Positions 1-6,513 of a stretch of DNA of 11,540 bases are shown piece after piece (the first letter of the stretch is position 1; every line of letters begins with the position of its first letter). Below the pieces are notes generated by a model. It was not told the origin of the DNA, searched no databases, and saw only the letters and a list, made by a program, of their open reading frames with translations. The DNA comes from JACVRW01 sp034664085 (lineage in GTDB: Bacteria > Actinomycetota > Thermoleophilia > Solirubrobacterales > Thermoleophilaceae): NCBI GenBank assembly GCA_034664085.1, contig JAXDII010000020.1, positions 1 through 11,540 of the forward strand. Direction: 5' to 3'. The translations under genes were made by a program, and so were the position numbers.

Positions 1-237
1 GGCGTCGTGCTGGTCCCGGATGGCGGCGGCGAGATGCACGACCGCTCGTACGCCGCGCACGGCCTGGCGCAGGGCCACCGGATTGGCGAGATCTCCAAGC
101 GTGATCTGGACCCGGACCCGGTTCGGGCCCAGCCGGCGCGGGTCGCGCACGAGGCACCGCACCTCCTCGCCCTCCTGGAGCAGGCGCGCCAGCAGGGCCG
201 AGCCGACCACTCCCGTGGCGCCGGTCAGGAGGATCAT
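1..237 (-). CDS. NAD(P)-binding SDR/NmrA-like protein (N-terminal part, cut by window edge)
   Basis: This is the first 79 codons of a gene that reads leftward off the window; no stop is reached. The protein begins MILLTGATGVVGSALL, so the nucleotide-binding motif TGATGVVG sits at residues 5-12, right at the N-terminus as in atypical/extended short-chain dehydrogenases. Further hallmarks are VRCLVRDPRRL (about 26-36, where NADPH-preferring members carry basic residues), a GDL at about 48-50, and VRAVVHLAAA at about 63-72, the usual beta4 strand. This supports an NAD(P)-dependent epimerase/dehydratase or NmrA-like fold; substrate cannot be told without the C-terminus. ATG at 235-237 is the only plausible start: no other ATG or GTG lies in frame for about 60 nt upstream. 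No clear Shine-Dalgarno precedes it, so the message may be leaderless. It is divergent from the ferredoxin operon and may be unrelated to it. Confidence 0.85.
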   Translation of the reverse strand, partial: MILLTGATGVVGSALLARLLQEGEEVRCLVRDPRRLGPNRVRVQITLGDLANPVALRQAVRGVRAVVHLAAAIRDQHDA

Positions 238-380
238 CGGGTTGGTTGCAAAGCGCTCATACTTCCGCCCCGGGGACGAATCCGCAAGAATACGGGCCCG
301 TCCACGGACGGTTCACCGTGAGTGCGGTGGCGGCGACGCTGCCGTTCGATTTGAAATAGAAAGGCCATGAACGCAAAGAC
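238..380. promoter_or_regulatory. Divergent intergenic region with stacked short palindromes
   Basis: This 143-bp spacer separates the leftward SDR gene from the rightward ferredoxin operon and must hold both promoters. Seen directly are three overlapping inverted repeats: ACGGGCCCGT (292-301, perfect), CGTCC-AC-GGACG (299-310) and ACGGT-TC-ACCGT (308-319). A locally A/T-richer patch (about 348-363) lies upstream of the ferredoxin start and would suit a -10 region, but no convincing -35/-10 pair can be assigned. A weak leftward pair, TTGCGG (282-287) with TATGAG (256-261), is possible but poor. The palindromes could be operator sites; that role is inference. Confidence 0.4.
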
Positions 381-650
381 ATGACCTACGTCATCGCTGA
401 ACCCTGCATCGGTACCAAGGACAACTCCTGCGTGGAGGTCTGTCCCGTCGACTGCATCCATCCGACCCCGGACGAGCCGGACTACGACAAGGTCGAGTTG
501 CTGCACATCGACCCCGAGGAGTGCATCGACTGCGACGCCTGCGTCGAGGCCTGCCCGGTGGACGCCATCACGCCCGAGGACCAAGTGCCGCCGGAGTGGC
601 AGAAGTACATCGAGATCAACGCCGCGTACTTCCGCAAGCAGGCCGCCTGA
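381..650 (+). CDS. fdxA: 7Fe [3Fe-4S][4Fe-4S] ferredoxin
   Basis: This is a small soluble electron carrier of 89 aa. The first cysteine group is C9-x7-C17-x3-C21-P with an extra C25 (CVEVCPVDC); the second is C48-x2-C51-x2-C54-x3-C58-P (CIDCDACVEACP). By analogy with 7Fe ferredoxins of the Azotobacter FdI/mycobacterial FdxA type, C9, C17 and C58 would hold a 3Fe-4S cluster and C21, C48, C51 and C54 a 4Fe-4S cluster. Thr12 occupies the position between C9 and C17 where 8Fe ferredoxins supply the extra ligand, which supports 7Fe. The protein is shorter than the usual 105-110 aa because the C-terminal tail is brief. ATG 381 is fixed by the conserved MTYVIAEPC opening, although the nearest purine-rich stretch (GAAAGG, 359-364) is 16 nt away. 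The next gene starts 4 nt downstream and a siroheme reductase ends the operon, so its partner is probably that reductase (inference). Confidence 0.93.
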   Translation: MTYVIAEPCIGTKDNSCVEVCPVDCIHPTPDEPDYDKVELLHIDPEECIDCDACVEACPVDAITPEDQVPPEWQKYIEINAAYFRKQAA

Positions 651-654
651 CCCC

Positions 655-1263
655 GTGACGAGCTTGTCGGAGAGCCCGCTCGCCGGGCTGGTGGAGCGGG
701 TGGCATCGGCGGACCCCGCGCCGGGGGCCGGCCCGTCGGCCGCTTGGACGTGCGCCCTGGCGGCGGCGCTCGTGGAGATGGTCTGCGCGGTCTCGCTGCG
801 CAAGGAGGCCGACGACCCCGAGGAGACGGCCAGGCGCCGCGACCGGGCGGCGGCGCTGCGCGCCCGCGCGCTGGAGCTGGCGGACGAGGACGTGGCCGCC
901 TACACCGACGTGCTGGCGGTGATCAGGCGCCGCGAGCAGCCGGGCTACGCCACGCGGCTGTGCGACGCCCTCTCAGAGGCCGCGGACCCGCCCCTGGCGA
1001 TCGTCGAGATCGCCGCGGAGGTCACGGCGCTGGCAGCCGATGCCGCCGCGGAGGCCCGCGGTGGCGTGCGCGGAGAGGCCCTGACGGCCGCGGTGCTGGC
1101 CGAGGCGGTCGTACGCGCTGGCCTGCCACTCGTCGACCTGAACCTCGGGGGCGCCCCCGACGACCCGCGCCGCGCACGCGTGCGCGAGCTGGCCGGCGCC
1201 GCCCGCGCCGACCTCGACCGAAGCCTTCACGACACCCCCCAAACTCAAGGAGCTCGCAGCTAG
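655..1263 (+). CDS. Cyclodeaminase/cyclohydrolase-family protein (FTCD C-domain/FchA-like)
   Basis: This 202-aa, mainly helical protein belongs to the family of formimino-tetrahydrofolate cyclodeaminase and methenyl-THF cyclohydrolase (FchA). The N-terminal signature is SADPAPGAGPSAAWTCALAAALVEMV (split here only for reference: PAPGAGPSAA at 21-30, then an alanine-rich helix to about 43), matching the family pattern of PTPGGGS, Ala-rich helix, LVEMV. The later part (AVLAEAVVRAGLPLVDLNLGG, beginning near residue 145) resembles the second conserved helical region. Length fits stand-alone members of about 200 aa. The glycine motif is unusual: GGGS has become GAGP, so folate chemistry cannot be assumed. 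GTG 655 starts 4 nt after the ferredoxin stop with no clear ribosome binding site, suggesting translational coupling. Its TAG stop touches the reductase ATG. The family assignment is solid; the reaction is not. Confidence 0.8.
   Translation: MTSLSESPLAGLVERVASADPAPGAGPSAAWTCALAAALVEMVCAVSLRKEADDPEETARRRDRAAALRARALELADEDVAAYTDVLAVIRRREQPGYATRLCDALSEAADPPLAIVEIAAEVTALAADAAAEARGGVRGEALTAAVLAEAVVRAGLPLVDLNLGGAPDDPRRARVRELAGAARADLDRSLHDTPQTQGARS
1247..1252 (+). promoter_or_regulatory. Ribosome binding site of the siroheme reductase
   Basis: AAGGAG lies inside the last codons of the upstream gene, 11 nt before ATG 1264. It supports that ATG, which directly abuts the upstream TAG, as the real start. 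Confidence 0.7.
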
Positions 1264-3075
1264 ATGGAACCCGTCAGCCTCACCAACGGCAAGGGCACGC
1301 GCGAGAGCCCCGAGGTCTACGAGAACGTCCCCGGCCACGTGATCCCGATCCTGGAGCGCGAGTTCGACGACTTCGACCGCGAGGCGACGGCGTTCCTCGG
1401 CGGCCAGACGCCCGAGGACGAGTTCATCAAGTTCCGGCTCAAGCAGGGCGTCTACGGCCAGCGCCAGCCGAACGTGCAGATGGTCCGCGTGAAGCTGCCC
1501 TTCGGCGGCGTCAGCCCGGAGCAGATGGACGCCTTCGCGGACGGCATCGAGCGCTACGTGCCGCTGCGCAAGGGCCACATCACCACGCGCCAGAACATCC
1601 AGATGCACCACGTGCCGCTCGACGACGCGGCCAGCCTGATCCGCCTGCTGGGCGACGCGTCGCTGTCCAGCCGCGAGGGCTGCGGCAACACGATGCGCAA
1701 CGTGACCGGAGACCCGTGGGCCGGCGTCTCCGAGGGCGAGCTCTTCGACCCCACCCCCTACGCCGGCGCGTACGTGCGCTACTTCGTCCGCCACGCCACC
1801 ACCCAGGGGATGCCCCGCAAGGTCAAGACCTCCTTCACCGCGACGGACGAAGACCGCGCGATCAGCGGGATCCACGACATCGCCTTCATCCCGCGCATCC
1901 AGGACGGGCGGCGCGGCTTCCAGATGCTGGTCGGCGGCGGCACCGCGATCATGCCGCGCGTAGCGCAGGTGCTCTATGAGTTCGTGGGCGCCGACGACGG
2001 CGAGTACATGCGGATCACCGAGGCCGTCATGCGCATCTTCGACCGCCAGGAGTGGCTGCGCGTCAACCGCGCCCGTGCCCGCATCAAGGTCTTCGTGGAC
2101 AAGTACGGCATCGACGAGCTGCGCCGGCAGGCCGAGGAGGAGCTGCAGGGCGACTGGGTCGCCGAGCGCGACTTCAGCGTTGCGCCGCGCGCCTTCGTCG
2201 ACGACGAGGAGTCCAAGGCCCCGCCCGCGCTCGCAACGGTCTCCACCCCCAACGGCGACGGCGCGGAGTTCGAGCGCTTCCGCTCCGCGAACGTGCGCGC
2301 GCAGCGCCAGCCCGGCTTCTGCACGGTCGAGGTGGCGGTGCCGCGCGGCGACCTCTCGCCCGAGCAGTTCCGCGGCCTCGCCGCCGTGATGCGCGACTAC
2401 TGCGCCGGCTACGCCCGCACCACCGTGGGCCAGAACCTCGTGCTGCGCTGGGTGCGCGAGGAGGCGGCCTACGAGGTCTGGCGGCGGCTGTCGGAGCTGG
2501 AGCTGGGCGAGCCCGGCGCCCAGGAGATCGCCGACGTGGTCAGCTGCCCCGGCACCGACTCATGCAAGCTCGGGATCACCAGCTCGATGGGCCTCAACCT
2601 GGCCATCCGCGAGCGCATCGCCGCCATGGGGATCACCGACCCATTGACGCGCAAGATCCAGATCAAGATGAGCGGCTGCCCCAACGGGTGCGGGCAGCAC
2701 CACATCGGCAACATCGGGTTCTACGGGGCCTCGATGAAGGTTGGCGAGCACACCATCCCCGCCTACGTCGCCCACCTGGGCGGCAGCCACGCCGACGGCG
2801 GCGTCGTCTACGGCACGCGCCTGAAGGTGCGCCTGGCCGCCAAGCGCGTGCCCGAGGCGGTCGAGCGCTGGCTGCGCTACTACGAGGCCGACCGCTCCGA
2901 GGGCGAGACCTTCAACCAGTTCGTCACCCGTGTGGGCGAGCCGGAGTTCGAGGCGCGCGTCAAGGACCTGGCCATGCCGATCGAGTTCGGCCTCGAGACG
3001 ATGGACCAGTTCATCGACTGGAGCCGCAGCGAGCCCTACCGGGTGATCCGCGGCGAGGGCGAGTGCGCCCTGTGA
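1264..3075 (+). CDS. Ferredoxin-dependent sulfite/nitrite reductase (siroheme, [4Fe-4S])
   Basis: This enzyme performs the six-electron reduction of sulfite to sulfide or of nitrite to ammonium, in the cytoplasm, with reduced ferredoxin. The 603-aa chain has the full NirA/SirA architecture: an N-terminal ferredoxin-like half-domain (GVYGQRQPNVQMVRVKLPFGG, starting at 62), the first siroheme-binding part (HITTRQNIQMHHV at 105-117; GCGNTMRNVTGDPWAG at 139-154), a repeat of the half-domain around 330-400, and the cluster ligands C428-x5-C434 (CPGTDSC) and C472-x3-C476 (CPNGC). Tyr64 and Cys140 align with Tyr69 and Cys161 of the mycobacterial ferredoxin-sulfite reductase SirA/NirA (Rv2391), which form a covalent Tyr-Cys link beside the siroheme, so sulfite is the favoured substrate. 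It is preceded by its likely electron donor ferredoxin. Nitrite reductase activity remains possible. Confidence 0.93.
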   Translation: MEPVSLTNGKGTRESPEVYENVPGHVIPILEREFDDFDREATAFLGGQTPEDEFIKFRLKQGVYGQRQPNVQMVRVKLPFGGVSPEQMDAFADGIERYVPLRKGHITTRQNIQMHHVPLDDAASLIRLLGDASLSSREGCGNTMRNVTGDPWAGVSEGELFDPTPYAGAYVRYFVRHATTQGMPRKVKTSFTATDEDRAISGIHDIAFIPRIQDGRRGFQMLVGGGTAIMPRVAQVLYEFVGADDGEYMRITEAVMRIFDRQEWLRVNRARARIKVFVDKYGIDELRRQAEEELQGDWVAERDFSVAPRAFVDDEESKAPPALATVSTPNGDGAEFERFRSANVRAQRQPGFCTVEVAVPRGDLSPEQFRGLAAVMRDYCAGYARTTVGQNLVLRWVREEAAYEVWRRLSELELGEPGAQEIADVVSCPGTDSCKLGITSSMGLNLAIRERIAAMGITDPLTRKIQIKMSGCPNGCGQHHIGNIGFYGASMKVGEHTIPAYVAHLGGSHADGGVVYGTRLKVRLAAKRVPEAVERWLRYYEADRSEGETFNQFVTRVGEPEFEARVKDLAMPIEFGLETMDQFIDWSRSEPYRVIRGEGECAL

Positions 3076-3089
3076 GCGCCTAGGCGCTC
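3074..3089. terminator. 16-bp perfect palindrome at the convergent gene junction (candidate bidirectional terminator)
   Basis: GAGCGCCTAGGCGCTC equals its own reverse complement. In RNA it can form a 6-bp stem (GAGCGC/GCGCTC) with a CTAG loop from either strand. It overlaps the last two bases of the reductase TGA, and its centre contains the TAG stop of the minus-strand amidohydrolase. No T-run follows on either side, so intrinsic termination would be weak. Its position is right for a shared terminator; function is inferred. Confidence 0.45.
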
Positions 3090-4501
3090 GGGGCCAGCGC
3101 GCGCTTCCAGACGCGCGTGGACATGTCGTTCCCGTAACGCTTCTCGGTCCGCTTGACCATCTCGTCGGCCAGCCGGTTCTGGTCCGCCACGAGCGTGGCC
3201 ATGTCCACGCCGACCAGCTCGCCGTCGTCGACCACGACCTGGCCCGCGATGACCGAGAAGCGAACGCGGGCCGGCGTGCAGAACACGAGGGCGGCCACCG
3301 GATCGTGCTGCGCGCCCGCGAAGTCCAGCGTGTTGAGGTCGAACCCGATCAGGTCCGCCGCCTTGCCGGGCGCCAGCGACCCGATGTCGTCCCGGCCGAG
3401 CACGGCCGCCCCGCCCAGCGTGGCGATCTCGAGCGCCTCGGTCGCGGACATGCCGCCGGCCCCGTAGCGGATGCGCTGCAGCAGCATCGCCATGCGCGCC
3501 TCGCCGAGCAGGTGCGAGCCGTCGTTGCTGGCGCTGCCGTCCACGCCGAGCCCGACGCGGATGCCGCTGTCGAGGAAGTCACGGACCGGCGGGATCCCCG
3601 ATGCCAGCCGCATGTTCGAGCTCGGGCAGTGCGCGACGCCGGTGCCGGCCTTCGCCATCTGCGCGATGTCCTCCTCGATGTGCCGGACCGCGTGCGCGAA
3701 CCACGTGTCAGGCCCCTCCCAGCCGAGGTCCGCTGCCCACGCCACCGGCCGCTTGCCGTAGTGCTCGAAGCAGAAGTCCTCCTCCTCCTGGGACTCGTAG
3801 CAGTGCGTGTGGAGGCCGACGCCCAGCGTGCGCGCGAGATCGGCGCTCTCGCGCATCAGCCGCGGGCTCACGGAGAAGAGCGAGCAAGGCGCGAGCTCGA
3901 TGCGCGTCATCGCGAGCGGGGAGGCGTCGTGGAAGCTCTTGACGAGCTGCTCGCAGCTCGTCAGCACGTCCTCCTCGTTCTCGGTGATGTCGTCGCTCGG
4001 GATGCTGCCCTCCGACGTTCCGAGCGTCATGCTGCCGCGGCTGAGGTGGAAGCGCACGCCCATCTCGCGGGCCGCCTCGATCTCCGTCTCGAAGGCCACG
4101 TCGTTCACGCACAGGTACGAGTGGTCCTGCGCCGTGGTGCAGCCCGAGAGCATCAGCTCCGCGAGGGCGGTGCGCGTGCTGGCGTGCACCATCTCGTCGG
4201 TCAGCGTCCCCATCGGCAGGTACAGCTCCTGGAGCCACTCCCAGAGCGCCGCGTTCTGCAGCGACGGCACCGCGCGCAGGAGCGTCTGGAAGAAGTGGTG
4301 GTGCGTGTTGACGAGGCCCGGCATGACGATGTGGCCGCGCGCGTCGATCTTGCGACTGGCCTCCGTCGGCGCGCCGTCCGCGTGGAGCCCGACTCGGATG
4401 ACGGCGCCGTCCTCGGTCAGCACCCATGCGTTCTCGAGGACTCGGCGGTCCTCGTCCATCGTCACCAGCACGTCGATGTTCTCGACCAGCAGCGAAGTCA
4501 T
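3080..4501 (-). CDS. 8-oxoguanine deaminase-like amidohydrolase (AtzB/TrzA-type)
   Basis: This 473-aa metal-dependent hydrolase has a TIM-barrel amidohydrolase fold. The motif PGLVNTHHHFFQTLLRAVP starts at residue 61 (metal ligands H67 and H69); HTHCYE gives H233 as ligand and E236 as catalytic acid; WFAHAVRH supplies H270; GLGVDGSASND gives metal-bound D321. The LRAVP..N..LWEWL..LYLPMGTLT block just after HxH is typical of 8-oxoguanine deaminases and hydroxydechloroatrazine ethylaminohydrolase relatives, and differs from classical guanine deaminases. The expected reaction is 8-oxoguanine (or a similar oxidised/aminated heterocycle) plus water to urate plus ammonia. It is the last gene of the purine operon: its ATG overlaps the GAF-gene stop (ATGA), with GGAGG (4512-4516) 10 nt upstream. 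The TAG stop lies in the palindrome shared with the convergent reductase. Family is certain; exact substrate rests on motifs and context. Confidence 0.85.
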   Translation of the reverse strand: MTSLLVENIDVLVTMDEDRRVLENAWVLTEDGAVIRVGLHADGAPTEASRKIDARGHIVMPGLVNTHHHFFQTLLRAVPSLQNAALWEWLQELYLPMGTLTDEMVHASTRTALAELMLSGCTTAQDHSYLCVNDVAFETEIEAAREMGVRFHLSRGSMTLGTSEGSIPSDDITENEEDVLTSCEQLVKSFHDASPLAMTRIELAPCSLFSVSPRLMRESADLARTLGVGLHTHCYESQEEEDFCFEHYGKRPVAWAADLGWEGPDTWFAHAVRHIEEDIAQMAKAGTGVAHCPSSNMRLASGIPPVRDFLDSGIRVGLGVDGSASNDGSHLLGEARMAMLLQRIRYGAGGMSATEALEIATLGGAAVLGRDDIGSLAPGKAADLIGFDLNTLDFAGAQHDPVAALVFCTPARVRFSVIAGQVVVDDGELVGVDMATLVADQNRLADEMVKRTEKRYGNDMSTRVWKRALAPSA

Positions 4502-4998
4502 CCGGTTGCAGCCTCCAGGCGGTATCGGGGACGCAGCGCAGCGATCGCCTCCAGGCCGCGCTGGACCTCAGCGCGCTCGTCCGGCGTCCAGGTTCGAGGG
4601 CTGCCGAGCTGGTGCAGCGAGAGGATTGCGACGAGCTCGTCGCCCTCGAAGAGGGGCGCGGCGATGTAGGCCGCCAGCCCGCCGTACTGCTCGAGCATCG
4701 ACCAGTACACGGGCCGGTCGAAGTCGGGATCCTGGCGCCCCAGCGCGACGCAGTCGTCGACGACGACCCAGGCGCGATCGCGCATGATGCGATCGACGGT
4801 GGGGTGGCCGTCCGCCGCGACGACCTTGCCGGCGATCGACTCCACGCCGGGAGCGAGCGCCTCGCCGACCATCGGGAAGGGCTCGCGCCCGGGCAGGTCG
4901 ACGTCGAGCCGCAGCGTCGCGCGCGACAGCCGCAGCTCGCCCAGCAGGTGCTCCATCAGCTCGCGCACCTCCGTGTCGGCGCCGCGGCCGCCGGTCAC
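4498..4998 (-). CDS. Small stand-alone GAF-domain protein
   Basis: This 166-aa protein consists of one GAF domain, with no DNA-binding, kinase or cyclase partner. A short N-terminal helix (VRELMEHLLGELRLSRATLRLDV, beginning at 11) leads into the fold. Core segments are GKVVAADGHPTVDRIMRDRAWVVV (from 58), the YGGLAAYIAAPLFEGDELVAILSLHQ strands (from 105), and the closing helix TPDERAEVQRGLEAIAAL (138-155). The only Cys is C83, so it is not a free-methionine-sulfoxide reductase, which needs several cysteines. GTG 4996-4998 was chosen as start because it overlaps the upstream gene's TGA (GTGA) and has GAGGAG (5007-5012) 8 nt upstream. The stop overlaps the next gene's ATG. The longer open frame upstream is only a shadow of the allantoinase gene. 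It may sense a purine or ureide ligand, or redox state (inference); no function is known. Confidence 0.82.
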   Translation of the reverse strand: MTGGRGADTEVRELMEHLLGELRLSRATLRLDVDLPGREPFPMVGEALAPGVESIAGKVVAADGHPTVDRIMRDRAWVVVDDCVALGRQDPDFDRPVYWSMLEQYGGLAAYIAAPLFEGDELVAILSLHQLGSPRTWTPDERAEVQRGLEAIAALRPRYRLEAATG

Positions 4999-5906
4999 GG
5001 TCGGAACTCCTCGTGGTGCGCCAGCCACCACTCGGCGATGTCGCGCCGGCGCGCCAGCCAGACGTCGCCCTTCTCCTGGGCGTACTCCAGGAACTGGCGC
5101 AGGACGCCGGCGCGCGCGGGCTGGCCCATCCAGCGAGCGTGCATCGCCACGGTCATCATCCGCGGGTGGGTCGCACCCTCGCGCCACAGCTCGTCGAGCG
5201 CGCGGCACCAGGTGTCGAGCAGCCCGGCGGGGGTGGAGTTGCCCAGCGGTCCGAGCGTCTGTCCGTCGTTCTGAACGAAGCTGTACGGCACCACGACCAG
5301 CGACCGGTCCTCGACAGTCACCAGGTACGGGAGGTCGTCGTCCATCGCGTCCGAGTCGTAGACGAAGCCGCCCTCCTCGACGAGCAGTCTGCGGGTGCGG
5401 CCCGTCGAGCCGCGCCCGAACCAGCCCACCGGGCGCTCGCCGCACGTGCGCTCGATCGAGGCGACCGCCCGGTGCAGGCGCTCGCGCTCCTCGTCCTCCG
5501 AGAGGACGTTCAGGTCCTCGTAGCGCCATCCGTGACAGCAGACGTCGTGTCCCGCCTCCGCGACGTAGCGCCCGACCTCGGGGTTGAGCTCGATGGCGGC
5601 CGCGCAGGCCAGCAGGGTGGCCTTGACTCCCTGCTCGTCGAGTATGCGCCCCAGCCGCCAGATCCCGGCCCGGCTGCCGTACTGGAACACCGACTCCACC
5701 AGCAGGTCGGGCTCCGTGACGTCCGGCGAGAGCGGGAACTCGCCGAGAAACTCCCTGCGCCCGTCACCCGCGGAGTGCGAGTACTCGGAGCCCTCCTCGT
5801 AGGCGACGACGACGTTCACGGCCACCCGCGCCTCGCCCGGCCAGACGACCTTCGGCGGCCGGCGGCCGTAGCCGACGAGATCGCGGTCCTGTTCGAAGAG
5901 CCCCAT
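4995..5906 (-). CDS. puuE: PuuE-like allantoinase (polysaccharide deacetylase/NodB fold)
   Basis: This 303-aa protein of the NodB-fold branch includes PuuE, the allantoinase that hydrolyses the hydantoin ring of allantoin to allantoate. Characteristic landmarks in order are RDLVGYG (8-14), WPG (22-24), NVVVAYEEGSE (31-41), QYGSR (75-79), GHDVCCHGWRYE (119-130), TRRLLVEEGGFVYDSDAMDDDLPY (starting at 171), VVVPYSFVQND (204-214), and the C-terminal MHARWMGQPAR with DVWLARRRDIAEWW (281-294). Length matches PuuE proteins (about 300 aa). The related function of cyclic imide hydrolysis is the main alternative. ATG 5904-5906 begins 6 nt after the CoxG stop, and the gene's TGA overlaps the GAF start. 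It sits between transport/oxidation genes and a purine-type deaminase, which favours a ureide substrate. Confidence 0.85.
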   Translation of the reverse strand: MGLFEQDRDLVGYGRRPPKVVWPGEARVAVNVVVAYEEGSEYSHSAGDGRREFLGEFPLSPDVTEPDLLVESVFQYGSRAGIWRLGRILDEQGVKATLLACAAAIELNPEVGRYVAEAGHDVCCHGWRYEDLNVLSEDEERERLHRAVASIERTCGERPVGWFGRGSTGRTRRLLVEEGGFVYDSDAMDDDLPYLVTVEDRSLVVVPYSFVQNDGQTLGPLGNSTPAGLLDTWCRALDELWREGATHPRMMTVAMHARWMGQPARAGVLRQFLEYAQEKGDVWLARRRDIAEWWLAHHEEFRP

Positions 5907-5912
5907 GCGCGA

Positions 5913-6491
5913 TCAGGAGCTCCGCTTGCGGCTCAGGAGCCGCCTCAGTGACTGGGCCAGTGCACGCAGCCCCAGGCGCAGGCCGCTGACCGGCTTCGCC
6001 GGCGCGGCGGCAGGTGCCGCGTCCGCGGCGGGGCCGGCCTTGGCCTCCCCCGTGAAGCGCTGCTCCAGGCAGCGCGACATGTCGCCGATCAGCTGCGATG
6101 CGACGCCCGCGATCGCGCCGTGGCCCATCTGCGCCGCCCGGCCGGTCAGGTCGATCTCGGCCGACGCCGTGACGGAGCTCCCGTTCGCGCCCGGCGCCAC
6201 GGTCATGGTGACCCTGGCCTGTGCGGTGCCCTGGCCGCGGGCTTCGCGGGCCTCTCCGGCGAGGACGGCCCGGTGAGCCGAGCGGTCCTGCTCGGCGATC
6301 CTGGCCAGGCCCTCGTACTTGAAGCGCATCGGGCCGAGGTTGACCTTGACGGTCAGCTCGTGTGAGCCGTCCGTCCGGCGCGGGCCGACCGACGCACCCG
6401 GCATGCACGGCGCGACGCGCTCGAGGTCCAGCAGGAGCTCGAACACCTCGTCGGGCGGCAGCGAGACGTCGAACGAGTTGTCGATTTGCAT
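5913..6491 (-). CDS. coxG: CoxG-like SRPBCC protein
   Basis: This 192-aa protein is of the carbon monoxide dehydrogenase subunit G family. The START-like/SRPBCC domain (1 to about 148) shows SFDVSLPPDEVFELLLDLERVAPCMPGA from residue 6 (the APCMPGA box at 27-33), VKVNLGPMRFKYEG (48-61) and DLTGRAAQMGHGAI (114-127), all family hallmarks. An Ala/Pro-rich linker (about 150-168) follows, then a basic amphipathic tail (LRLGLRALAQSLRRLLSRKR, 171-190), suited to membrane association. CoxG proteins dock molybdenum hydroxylases of the CODH/xanthine dehydrogenase superfamily to the membrane and have been linked to quinone as electron acceptor. Here the partner would be the hydroxylase whose [2Fe-2S] subunit ends at 11390. 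ATG 6489-6491 has AAGGAG (6498-6503) at 6-nt spacing. There is a 22-nt gap after permease 2. Confidence 0.9.
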   Translation of the reverse strand: MQIDNSFDVSLPPDEVFELLLDLERVAPCMPGASVGPRRTDGSHELTVKVNLGPMRFKYEGLARIAEQDRSAHRAVLAGEAREARGQGTAQARVTMTVAPGANGSSVTASAEIDLTGRAAQMGHGAIAGVASQLIGDMSRCLEQRFTGEAKAGPAADAAPAAAPAKPVSGLRLGLRALAQSLRRLLSRKRSS

Positions 6492-6497
6492 CAGGTG

Positions 6498-6503
6498 CTC
6501 CTT
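6498..6503 (-). promoter_or_regulatory. Ribosome binding site of coxG-like gene
   Basis: On the minus strand this reads AAGGAG, 6 nt before the ATG. It is one of the strongest sites in the operon and fixes the start of the CoxG-like protein. Confidence 0.7.
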
Positions 6504-6513
6504 GGTCTTTGAC

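Noticed and set aside
367..384. Five-codon mini-ORF (MNAKT) whose TGA overlaps the ferredoxin ATG
   Set aside because: GAAAGG lies only 2 nt before its ATG, too close for a ribosome site, and so short a frame occurs by chance. A leader-peptide role cannot be supported from one sequence.
234..803. Minus-strand frame opposite the ferredoxin
   Set aside because: There are no motifs, it is antisense to an unmistakable ferredoxin, and it overlaps the real start of the SDR gene in another phase.
744..1979. Long plus-strand frame spanning the cyclodeaminase-like and reductase genes
   Set aside because: Its Arg/Gly/Pro-rich low-complexity translation is out of phase with two recognisable proteins.
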